From NCBI RefSeq assembly GCF_028583425.1, contig NC_072792.1:160834676-160898675 (forward strand): a stretch of 64,000 nt of DNA, written 5' to 3'. Positions 11,601 to 20,482 of this stretch are shown here, in pieces. Positions within the stretch are counted from its first letter, which is position 1. The number at the start of each line of letters is the position of its first letter. Position numbers and translations under genes: made by a program. The notes under the pieces were generated by a model. It was not told the DNA's origin and did no database searches. It saw nothing but the letters and a program-made list of their open reading frames with translations. This DNA comes from Eublepharis macularius (taxonomy: Eukaryota > Chordata > Lepidosauria > Squamata > Eublepharidae).

Positions 11601-12642
11601 ACGGTCACATTGAGGTATAGCCTGTGTGTGTTATGTGCCATCAAGTCACTTCCAACTTATGTTGAACCTGTGTATGAATGACCTCCAAAATGCACTATCA
11701 TTCTCAGTCTTGCTCTGATTTTGCAAACTTAAGGCGATGGCTCCCTTTATCAGGTCATTCCACCTCATGTTGGCTCATCCTCTTTTCCTACTGCTCTCAT
11801 ATTTTCCTAGCATTATTGTCGTTTCCAATGAATCTTGTCTTGTCATGATGATACAACCAAACAGGTATAGACTGCAAGCATCTTTTACTGAGGAGGGGGC
11901 TGGGTTTTTTTCCTTTTGTGATATGTAAGTCACCTTTAGCTATGAAGAAAGGCAGTATATTAATATTTTAATAAATAAATAAAATTATAGACTAATAATG
12001 AGAAACTAGCCCTCAAATTTTCTAAATAAAGATTGAGTGGGATCCATTGATTTTTTTCTGTTCTTGCAAGAGGTAGATGGATGATTTCACCAAATGTCCT
12101 CATCTTATTGCAGCTGTGCCATGCAGCATCTTATCTATATGCTTCCGTTGTCTTACAGTATTGGCTTTTCAGGGTTGCACCTGACTGCTGTGGGAAAGGG
12201 AGGGCAGGGAAAAGATAATCCCCAGAAGGGGAAATCTGGACAGATCCATCTCATTGCTGATCCATTCTGAGGCTTTAAAGGTTTTATATACTACTAGCAG
12301 AAAAATCTGAATATATTTCTTTGGTTAATTCTCTTGTTTTTCTTCGGCAGGTGGGGTACTTGGTCTGGGCGCTACTTTTGCCCAAATGGTGGTAAAATGG
12401 TGGCCTTCTCTCTGCGAGTGGAAGTACCCCAGTGGCTTGGTGATGATACTGCAGCCAACAACATCCAATTCCGCTGTGAAGATGGGCAGGTGCTGGTCGG
12501 CAAGTCACATGAATGGGGTACTTTTGGCCCCTGGAGTAAAAGATGCAAGATTGGGATCTGTGGCTTAACGACAAAGGTAGAGAGTGAGCGAGGTGCTGAC
12601 GATGACACGGCACTTAACGATGTGAAGTTCTGCTGCTGTTAA
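5685..12642 (+). CDS. VMO1: VMO1, vitelline membrane outer layer protein 1 (unit A, intact)
   Basis: Exons are 5685-5870, 7962-8065 and 12351-12642, giving 193 residues. Donors are GTATAA and GTGAGT, acceptors CTACCTCAG and TTCGGCAG, with intron phases 0 and 2. Exon 1 encodes a signal peptide ([17 protein letters not shown]) and the first GGPWGYWG strand repeat. Exon 2 encodes [17 protein letters not shown]. Exon 3 encodes [39 protein letters not shown] and [10 protein letters not shown] before CCC-stop. VMO1 is a secreted beta-prism protein of pseudo-threefold symmetry that in birds builds the outer egg vitelline membrane. All eight family cysteines are present plus one extra at the C-terminus. 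Exon 3 closely resembles chicken VMO-I as I remember it, so this is probably the orthologue. A GTG-initiated upstream extension is open but unlikely to be used. No canonical AATAAA was seen soon after the stop. Confidence 0.93.
6545..7290 (-). mobile_element. LINE 3' end, antisense, interrupted by a hAT MITE
   Basis: The segments GGGGTATGCCAAACAAAACA, GAGGGAGTTCCAAAGTTCTGG and GAGAAGGTCCTTTATTGGGTTGCCACCT recur at 60730-61070 and partly at 55960-56250. They read as the 3' region of a CR1/L2-type LINE in reverse. The MITE at 6742-7057 splits the copy cleanly at AATGTCTT, which shows it is the younger insertion. Confidence 0.6.
6742..7057. mobile_element. hAT MITE, CAGGGC family, copy 1
   Basis: Ends are CAGGGCTTTTTTTC and its near complement GAAAAAAAGCCCTG. 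It is flanked by a perfect 8-bp target-site duplication AATGTCTT (6734-6741 and 7058-7065), the hallmark of hAT transposition. The interior contains an inverted repeat around CCCCTGATCTCCAGACAGAGGGGAG. Non-coding. Related copies are at 18499-18742, 42418-42569 and 58178-58469. Confidence 0.9.
8190..8460 (+). repeat. Dispersed repeat fragment, complementary to 52800-52870
   Basis: The segment around GCCAGTAGGTTATCTCGCAAATGTTTACT matches the complement of AAATACTTGTGAGATAACCTACTG at about 52829-52853, so both are copies of one dispersed repeat, probably a LINE 3' region. It is too decayed to classify further. Confidence 0.4.
8905..9130 (+). repeat. 5S-derived SINE, partial body
   Basis: Carries GCAGAGGCAGGCAATGGCAAAAC and the CTCTTGCCTTGAAAACC...AAGTCAGATATGACTTGATG tail shared with the antisense copies at 15318-15535 and 26600-26818. 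The 5S-like head is missing or unrecognisable here. Confidence 0.55.
9131..9990 (-). mobile_element. LINE ORF2 endonuclease-region remnant, antisense
   Basis: Minus-strand translation near 9300-9400 gives [19 protein letters not shown]. This corresponds to the GDFNIH motif of the apurinic endonuclease domain in CR1/L2-clade LINEs. The rest is decayed. It lies in intron 2 of VMO1 unit A, opposite to that gene. Confidence 0.55.
9992..10465. repeat. Dispersed GC-rich repeat starting GGGTTGCCAGGTCCCC
   Basis: Begins AGGGTTGCCAGGTCCCCTTA and continues with alternating GATGATGTCACTTCC and GGGAGCGCTCC motifs. Related copies occur at 22025-22450, 28390-28650 and 56240-56440. Non-coding. Its class cannot be assigned by eye. 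Confidence 0.65.
10590..10700. mobile_element. Minimal foldback element, 32-bp perfect arms
   Basis: Arms 10621-10652 and 10662-10693 are exact reverse complements (outer AAAATCAAAAAGAGTCC) around a 9-base loop TTGGTTAGT. The left flank carries GTTAGCCGTGTTAGTCTG, the usual outer sequence of this family. It is probably an internally deleted relative of 63471-63646. Confidence 0.85.
11625..11780 (+). repeat. Dispersed repeat, second copy at 37838-38010
   Basis: TTATGTGCCATCAAGTCAC...GAATGACCTCCAAAA...TCATCCTCTTTTCCTACTGC matches the same order of motifs at 37838-38010. Non-coding. Confidence 0.65.
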
Positions 12643-13338
12643 TGGAAATATATAACTTCTTCCATGTTAACCACACAGCGTTGTTGTGGATTTGCTAGAT
12701 ATGAATGATATCCCCCGCCCCAGTTAAGTCTTACCTTTTAAATAGAGACTTGTGTGAGTTTCTCTAAAATTTACATTATTTAAATATGAATTTATAATCT
12801 CTGGATGGGAAGAGAAACCAAAGAAGAGCATAAGAGGAGTATAATTTTGTAGGTTTATATTAATACTGGTGGAGGCAGTCCACTGAGCCATGTTCCTCAG
12901 CTTTGCAGCCATCTAGTGCTCCCATGGTATGTCTTGAGACACACAGGGGAATCCAAAGTGCCACTGAGGTGGTGGCGGGCAGCTGTTGACACAAAAGAAA
13001 TGCTGCTACTCCGTTCCCTAAGGAAATTCCACAGGGGGAAATAACAACACAGACCAGAGCCCACAGCAACCCCAGAAACACCCACCAACCAGTCAATGGC
13101 AGCCGATGTTGCCCCTGTGCGTGGCACACATAGGTGCAGCCAATCACCAGCTGCCAATCTGGCCACTGACATTTGACATCACACCCATCACCTCAGAAAG
13201 CCAGCACACAGGGAGGAAAGACCCAACAACAGCCCAACCCCCAAGAGAGGTATGTGGCCCAACCGGCTCCCCTCAGTCCATAGGGAAATGACCCCTTTGC
13301 AGTGAACAGGATGCTCACCCTTTCCTAGCAAGGACCAG
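12643..13338. other. Downstream flank of VMO1 unit A
   Basis: No canonical polyadenylation signal and no exon seen. The interval 12860-13320 may be part of a dispersed repeat but no second copy was found here. Confidence 0.4.
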
Positions 13339-13496
13339 GGCCGTTTCCACATGGCTTACCTTGTTCTGGAAAACAGCGAAATCTCATGAGAAGACGCTGT
13401 TATCAGGTGAGAAGACGCAATTACAGAGTCTTCTCGCGAGATTTCACACGAGATTTCACTGTTTTCTGGAACAAGATAAGCCGTGTGGAAACGGCT
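13339..13496. mobile_element. MITE with GGCCGTTTCCACA termini
   Basis: Terminal inverted repeats read GGCCGTTTCCACATGGCTTA and, from the other end, GAGCCGTTTCCACACGGCTTA (one base longer at the outer end). Most of the interior folds back on itself (ACCTTGTTCTGGAAAACAG against CTGTTTTCTGGAACAAG). Related elements lie at 48602-48838 and 55148-55360. No clear target duplication. Confidence 0.75.
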
Positions 13497-14410
13497 CTAA
13501 TTGGCAGCAAAAATACTCCTCACATGCAGCCATCCCTGCATCAAGCCACATACCCTCTCCCCTGAAAAGTAAAACTAGAAAGGACAAGAAAGACAGAGGC
13601 CAGGCATGAACCCACAGCTCCCACACTCAAGACCTGTATTCTAACAGCTAGGGCTCAGCTCCTTCAAGGCAAAGGGCTCCATGGTTGCTTGGCCTGCTGA
13701 TCCACATGCCACTCTGGGGCATTCACAGTTGTACCTTGTCCCCTTGCCTGGTGAGCAGCCCTCCATGTTGTATGGCTTTATGTCCATGTGCATGCCCTGC
13801 TGCCTGCTATTCGCTTTTTGTGGGTCAAAAGGGGCTGCTGAGGGAGGGGGAACATGGGGAATATTGGCTTCTGTGAGCACCTTCTGCTTCATTAGAATCC
13901 AGTTCCTGTGCACCCAAATGGCTGCTTTTGTGAAACTCAGAGCTCCCTGCAAAAAACAAAAAGATTGGTACAGATTTATGTCACATCAAGTCACAAGGAA
14001 CTGCTTTTCATACACTACAGAAGCTAAAAACAGCCTCACTTGTAAACGCTGATATGAGGCAGATCTTACGATAGTTTGAGACCAAATGTAATACATTATG
14101 GTTTTCCTTACTTAATGAAGCATATCGGGACATACTATAATTCTCTCTAATTTATATTCATTGCAAGAAAATGTGTATCGAAGCATGCATTGTCCGTAAT
14201 GGATATCAGTGGACAGTTTGCTGGACTTAGTTTGGATGAATAAGTGTTAAAATTGTGGCAAATTTCCACTATAATTGAAACTGATGCCCAGTGACGGGTC
14301 TATCTTGTAATGCATTTTGTGGAAGAAAAGGCTTGCTTGGCTTCATCTCTTATCAGCTATTATGAAGTTTTTTTCCAATGATACTGTGGAACAGCTTTTG
14401 CTTGATGTAT
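13497..14410. other. Spacer, nothing recognised
   Basis: No gene, RNA or repeat identified. The 123-residue open frame at 13681-14052 has no recognisable domain and an overlapping antisense frame of similar size. Confidence 0.45.
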
Positions 14411-14692
14411 TGTCGAAGGCTTTCACGGCCAGAGAACGATGGTTGTTGTGGGTTTTCCGGGCTGTATTGCCGTGGTCTTGGCATTGTAGTTCCTGACGTT
14501 TCGCCAGCAGCTGTGGCTGGCATCTTCAGAGGTGTAGCACCAAAAGCCCCTGGCCTTGAGAGATCTCTGTCTTTTGGTGCTACACCTCTGAAGATGCCAG
14601 CCACAGCTGCTGGCGAAACGTCAGGAACTACAATGCCAAGACCACGGCAATACAGCCCGGAAAACCCACAACAACCAGCTTTTGCTTGGCCG
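14411..14692. mobile_element. Foldback element with 107-bp inverted arms
   Basis: Arms 14440-14546 and 14571-14677 are reverse complements over 107 bases, separated by 24 bases. The arms contain CCTGACGTTTCGCCAGCAGC and GGCATCTTCAGAGGTGTAGC, a sequence known as a very abundant sauropsid repeat. Non-coding; open frames on both strands are mirror products of the palindrome. Confidence 0.85.
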
Positions 14693-15317
14693 GCAGACGA
14701 TTTCCGGGTTCAGTCTTTAACATCTCTGCTCAAAAGACCCTGGAGAGCTATTGCTGATCAGAGTACACAATAAGACCATAGTCAGTAAAGGCAGCGGCAT
14801 GTGTCCAAGTGCACAGAAAGAAGGCTTGCATACAGTGGTGGAGGATCTATCGGCGCACCTGCATATCTGTCAGACTATGGAATCCCAGTTATCTCGAGTT
14901 TGTCTCCCACCCCTTCTGCAAGAAGCACCCTGGCTGAACGAAAGCTTTGTTGAGAATGGCATGTAAAACGAAAGTTACAATACATCAAACACCCGGTCCC
15001 AGCCTCCCCCCTTAGTCCTGTCTGCGAAGGCCTGAGAAGACGAGGACATCACGGTCGTTGGCTGGACTGGATAGATAAGCCTCTTCGCTCCCATGAGTCT
15101 GAACGGCCTGGACGACATCTGGGACTAGAGGGAGGAAAGCTGGAAAACTACTGGTTATAACATAAGATAACATGGCGGTACTCTGGCTAGAGAGCTGACA
15201 TCCTGACAATATCGACATGCTGCATGGCCATATAGAATCTTTAAGAGTAATGTAAAGGATTAGAAGGCAGGTTTAGGACTTACACGGAGGGTGTGTTGGC
15301 AAAATACAGCTCTTTAC
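14693..15317. other. Spacer, nothing recognised
   Basis: No convincing coding or repeat signal was found in this stretch. Confidence 0.4.
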
Positions 15318-15535
15318 TTTTTCCTATAGGAATGAATGGTGGTGGTGAAGAGTGCCCTCAAGTCGTATCTGACTTATGGCAACCCCTGGTGGGGTTTTCA
15401 TGGCAAGAGGCTAACAGAGGCTGTTTGCCATTGCCTGTCTCTGCAACCCTTCACTGGAAGTTTCCCATCCAATTACTAACCAATGCGGAGTCTGACAAGA
15501 TCATGCTCACCTGGGCTATCCTTGTGAGGGCACAG
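15318..15535 (-). repeat. 5S rRNA-derived SINE, decayed
   Basis: In antisense it carries the body CTTATGGCAACCCC...GGCAAGAGGCTAACAGAGG...TTGCCATTGCCTGTCTCTG and a 5S-like head (CAAGATCATGCTCACCTGGGCTATCC). It is less complete than the copy at 26600-26818. Confidence 0.65.
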
Positions 15536-15539
15536 GAAT

Positions 15540-16684
15540 GAATAGTTTCCATTATATAGCAGAAAGTTAAAGGATTTGCTTAGAGTCATTGTTAGGATGA
15601 GAAATAATGCTGATTCTCTAGGGGCACTAACCATTGACAAATCTGCTCCTGTTTGCCTAACCCCATCACTCTTACTTCAAGTCTTTAATCTTGGATTCTC
15701 TTTATTGGTCACATCACAGAGTGACGCCATGTTGGAATCTGGGTATTATCTATCTGGATTACTTCCAACGCAACAAAAGATCAGGTAGCATGAAGACTTG
15801 GGTAAAGAGGAGGATTTCGTAGTTACTGAAGAGAGAAATCTTGTATGTAATCTGTTGGCTGTTTCAAATTTTATAACTTTTCTACTTCTGTGCAGGATAA
15901 AAGATACAAAAATCATGTAGATCTATTTGTCAGGTTTGCAGGAGCCCATAGGATGAGTTCAAGTAACTATTTTATCCAGGTAGGTATCATTTGACAGTAT
16001 GATTATGATAAGAAGTTTTCAGCACATGCTAATAGTGAATTTTTTTAAAGTCTCCAAAGATTAATTATTATCAATGGGGAGAAAGTTCCTCTGTAAGGAG
16101 ATTTTTGCCATCCTATGGATTAATTGTTAACACATCATATAAACCTGCCCTATATATGTAGGCTGACAGGGACATCAAATAAAGTTAATGCATAATCAGG
16201 GAGAAATTGTATTATTTTGCTAAAAGCTAAATTGAGAAGGAGATGTGAACATTTTATATTTAATTCCTGTATTTGCACTAAAGGGTGTGGAACATGATCC
16301 AGCATAGTGTAGGCTATGAACTCAAGTAAAGTGCACCTGAGCTGAGAGGCATGGCTGGACATAGATTCGAGGGGATAGATTGACTCAGGGTTGCTAACTT
16401 TTAAACTGGTCCCTCTAGCTGTTCCTTTAATATCAGTTTGATTGGCAGTAATTGTCAGATGATAATTATGCCGTGAAAAGTTTCAACTGCCCCTTTCTAC
16501 ATATTAAGCCTCTCTTAAAGGGACAGGGCAGTTTTTGTTGGCCAGCTGACAACTCTTCTGTACCTGGTAAGGGGCCTATGCATGTAGAGGGGAGGGGAGT
16601 TAATCGGCCCTATGTGGATCCTTTTGTATGTGGTCATTATGCCTGTACTACAATAGATAAGAGCTCCTAAATATGTACAAGATA

Positions 16685-16733
<49 letters not shown>

Positions 16734-18094
16734 AAGATTTTTTTAACCTAAGAATTCTTAACTATATCCAAAATGACTTCAATATAGAGAGGCATGTTTT
16801 GAAAAGCTTTTTCTGCCAAGAAAGGAATGTATTTGTTCACGGTTATTTTTGCTTATATAACTAAGACGGTCATTCTGCATTCCAGCTTCACATCTTTTTG
16901 TAATAACACTTTGGATCTCTTATTTTGCAAAGTTATGTAACTCTTTCCTTCTTAATTTTGAAGCTTTAAAAAAAAAAACCTTGTGCAATTGGGTGTTAGG
17001 CTATTGGCCAGGATCAGAGCTTAGTTCCTTTTAATATTCGTACAGTCGTGGCTGTTATAGTATTGGTTGTTGTTGTTTATATTAAAGGGTCTCTTCAAAC
17101 AGGCTTTACAACAACAACATCCACCGGATTTCATTTCCCATTTCCACCTCTAACATAAATTTGTAGGAGGACACTCTGTGGCACAATCAGAACAGATTAG
17201 ATTCCCACTTGTTCTACACAACAAAGCGGATCATTGAAATGAAAAGAAATTGATCCTGAAATAAGATTTGTGTGGACTGGAACAGAATGACCAATCTGTC
17301 TTAGTAGGATCCCTGCATCCCCAGATATCAATCAGGTACAAATTGTCCTTTCATTTCTTACATGCCCTTGGCAATGACAACAAAGCTTTCCCCAAACTAT
17401 CTAATCTTCAGAATCTCATTAAAATGACTGTCAGTAATAAAATAACCTTAAGAAAAATAATTCAGTGTTCCCCCCCATACAACAAATTAAAATAAAAAAG
17501 CCATCTTCAGAAATCATAGACAAACCTGAGTGGTTCTATGTGTTACGTGTAGGTTCCTCACAATAAGTAGGAGGCTAACTTCATTTTGAGATGTATGAAC
17601 TTTCTGCTTAATATTCTGCACACATTATTTTTCAGGTCTGGATTCTGGGAAAGACATAAATACCAGTATTTGGGGGTATTCAGTTTCCCCATTTCAGGAT
17701 TTGGGTTCAGTTTTCCCTCCAAGATTCCAGAATTATTCAGGTCCCAATATTCTCTATAAGGGTGTTCTTTACCAAATTACACCAAAAAAACCCTCTGGGG
17801 ACCTAGTACTTACAATAAAAACTCCCGATATTTCAAGCAATTTGGGCAAAGAGGTCCAGTTCTACAGACTCCTGAATAAGACGCACCCAGAGAGTCGATT
17901 TGTCTTCATTATTTTCTATGGGGAAAAATTACATGGTTTCTCTCAGGCAAAACCAATAGCCAAACACTAGACTAAAGCCTCTAAATTCAAGCAGAACCAA
18001 CAAGCCCAACAGAACCAATATACAACCAGAGAATCCCTGCTTCTGACCAGCAGGTTGCACGGGTTGAAGGGGGTGGTGCCATGTCGGTCTCCCA
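15540..18094. other. Spacer with (AT)n microsatellite
   Basis: A run of about 22 AT units lies at 16687-16730. The interval 17630-17960 has repeated TTC-AGG-TTTGG motifs reminiscent of a diverged hAT-type repeat, but I could not define its ends. Otherwise nothing recognised. Confidence 0.5.
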
Positions 18095-18292
18095 CCTTTG
18101 AGGTGGAGGGTTCTCCCCACCATTGCACCTTAATGTATTTGGTTCATTAACTTTATTATTGCTTATTGTATGTTGATTTTAGAATTATTGTTTTCTTGTT
18201 TTTATTGATTTTAACTGTTGTTCACCGCCCAGAGCCCCTGAGGATGGGCGGTTTATAAATCGGAATAATACATAAATAAAATAAATGGTCAC
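18095..18292 (+). mobile_element. CR1/L2-type LINE 3' end
   Basis: Ends with CACCGCCCAGAGCCCCTGAGGATGGGCGGTTTATAAATC and an ACATAAATAAAATAAATG tail. This CCGCCC-hairpin-plus-A-rich tail is standard for these squamate LINEs. Only the 3' end is present. Confidence 0.7.
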
Positions 18293-18498
18293 CAACATAT
18301 ACACCTCTGCTTGGTGAGAAGTTACAGGCAGAATTTGATGCCCTCTTGCAGCCTTCTCACCAGGGCGTGCACTGCTGGAACAATGTCTACATGGGTCCCG
18401 AAAAGTGGCCATCTTCCCCTGAAGCAACAGGATTTGAGTCCAGTGGCACCTTAGAGACCAACAAGATTTTCAGGGTGTAAGCTTTAGATAGTTAGAGC

Positions 18499-18742
18499 CA
18501 GGGCTTTTTTTCAGCTGGAATGTGGTGGAACGGAGTTCCGGAACCTCTTGAAAATGGTCACATGGCTGGTGGCCCTGCCCCCTGATCTCCAGACAGAGGG
18601 GAGTTTAGACTGCTGGTGCGGAGGGCAATCTAAACTCCTCTCTGTCTGAAGATCAGGGGGCAGGGCCACCAGTCATGTGACCATTTTCTCTGAGGGCAAC
18701 CCACTGAGTTCCACCATCTCTTTTCCCAGAAAAAAAGCCCTG
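18499..18742. mobile_element. hAT MITE, CAGGGC family, copy 2
   Basis: Flanked by a perfect 8-bp duplication GTTAGAGC (18491-18498 and 18743-18750). Termini are CAGGGCTTTTTTTCAG and GAAAAAAAGCCCTG, with the same interior inverted repeat as copy 1 but a shorter right half. Confidence 0.9.
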
Positions 18743-18750
18743 GTTAGAGC

Positions 18751-20083
18751 TTCCTTCTTCAGACACGAGTAGGAATGGAGATACTTCAGCCTTTATATCC
18801 CAGCTTAGGGATCTCCAATCTCCAGTCCTACTTGTGTCTGAAGAAGGGAACTCTGCCTCTTGAAAGCTTACGTCCTGAAAATATTGTTGATCTTTAAGGT
18901 GCCCCTAGATTCAAATCTTGCTGTTGTACTGCAGACCAACATGTCTACCCACCTAAAACTTCTCCCAAAGCATTTGGATCAAGGGAATGATGAGACACTG
19001 TCTATGCGTTATCCTTATATATTTCCATTAATCCACTTGTAGGGTTAAAAGGATTGAAAAGTCTGCTGATTCTGTTCAATTGGAGTGATGCTGAGAATTA
19101 GAGTACCAAGGGTGTGTAGAGCATTTTAGATGGGTGTTTTGGTTTAGCAGGTTAGCTGCCTTGAAAGGTTTTCAAGAATCTTCATGATGGAAAGCTTCAT
19201 AAATTAGGTTCCTTAATAAACTGCAATACTCACTATGTAATTTATGTCATTGTCTAGGAATGTGACTTACTGTATGCTTGGATAACAAATAGATAGAAGA
19301 AGGACAGCAAAACAATGAAAGGCGCTCAGGAACACCCCCCCCCCCCTTCTAAATGAGGATTCAATAAATCCTCTATTTAATTCTTTTGGCATGGAAAATG
19401 TGTGCAGGCCTTGCCCAAATCAAAAGATAAAATCTTTGAAAAGGGATACTATATTATAGATTTTTTTTTAAAAAAAAGTTAGTTAAATTATTTTTTTAAA
19501 AAAAATTCTGCCATTTGAATCCTGCAGTTGTGCAACTTCTGTACTTTGCTGTATTTTTTTGGGTAACATCTCGTCCTTATAAATGGCTGCTTCATAGTAG
19601 TTTGTAGTTTGTAGATTAAGATCACTGTTCACGGTTTACTGAACAAATCACATGTCAAGTGATGTGATAGAACATCATCCTTCTAGGAGTGCTTTCTAAT
19701 AAACATGCTGGGAAGTTTCTGAAAGGATTACAGAGGATGCAAGGCTAACTGCATGTGCTGTAGTGAGTAACAATCGAAACGTGTGAGCCTGACACTTGCA
19801 TATCATCAGCCTGACACTAGCACCATGAGTCAGTATCCTACGCCTGCTCTGGGGAAAGGATATGTGAAAAAACACCCCACAACAAGATGCAGAGGCTATA
19901 GCAGTTGCAGGGGGGCCCACAGAAACCCTGCTTCAATGTTTTTTGCGGGCATAATTTGGCATCAAGGATGTGTTCTGGATTGAAAGGGTTTAGGAAGCGA
20001 GCTTTGCAATCCTAAGAAAGCTTATGTGGGAGTAAGCTCCATTGCATAAAATGGGACTTTCTTCCAAGTAGACCTGCTTAGGA
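18751..20083. other. Spacer upstream of VMO1 unit B
   Basis: A short foldback-like repeat (TTCTTCAGACACGAGTAGG against CCTACTTGTGTCTGAAGAAGG) lies near 18758-18846, with a poly(C) run near 19336. The block around CATGATGGAAAGCTTCAT...TGTATGCTTGG (19180-19290) resembles 53140-53230 near VMO1 unit D. Confidence 0.5.
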
Positions 20084-20482
20084 TTGCAGTGTAAGTCTCA
20101 GACCCCTGACTTAACCACTATGCTAAAGCATAGCAAGAACACAAGGACATTCAAGATTGGGTTATGGGAAGTGATGTATTCTTTCCTTGTGGATGAATAT
20201 GTGCTTAGCCTGCACTTTGGGCTGATTGTCCTGGGTAGAGTTCCAATCCACCAATGCAAACACTCATAATGTTGAAGTTTAATTGTGTGCGGCGAGACAA
20301 ATACTCAGCTTGGTGAAGACTGGATCAGTGCACAAGCACATCGACCATAGTAGAGAATGTGCCCATCTGCGCTTGTCATTGGATTAATGAGGCATCCTGG
20401 TTAACTTAACGCATGAATAAAAGTTCCCAGTCTCTGGAGTTGTTGTCATTTACCAATCTCTCTGCTAAGAGGAAGGTTCAAT
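20084..20482 (+). promoter_or_regulatory. VMO1-type promoter cassette, unit B
   Basis: Three blocks recur in the same order before units C, E and D. The first is a distal block GGGCTGATTGTCC...AGAGTTCCAATCC at about 20218-20250. The second is a box TTGGATTAATGA (GGATTAATGA at 20381-20390). The third is a TATA-like AATAAAAG at 20416-20423, about 65 bases before the ATG. GGATTA is the core recognised by OTX/PITX-type homeodomains, so that reading is an inference. The TTACCAATCTCTCTGCT leader segment just before the ATG is also shared with unit D. Confidence 0.7.

Larger units (their letters stand above)
8066..12350 (+). other. VMO1 unit A intron 2
   Basis: A 4.3-kb phase-2 intron almost filled with repeats (8190-8460, 8905-9130, 9131-9990, 9992-10465, 10590-10700, 11625-11780). 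Between 10701 and 11620 and between 11995 and 12330 I see nothing recognisable. An A-rich LINE or SINE tail with AATAAATAAATAAAA lies at about 11965-11985. Confidence 0.75.

Noticed and set aside
12284-12613. Minus-strand open frames opposite unit A exon 3
   Set aside because: Shadow frames of the VMO1 exon with no family resemblance.
13681-14052. 123-codon open frame
   Set aside because: No start context, domain or splice partner, and an overlapping antisense frame of similar length.
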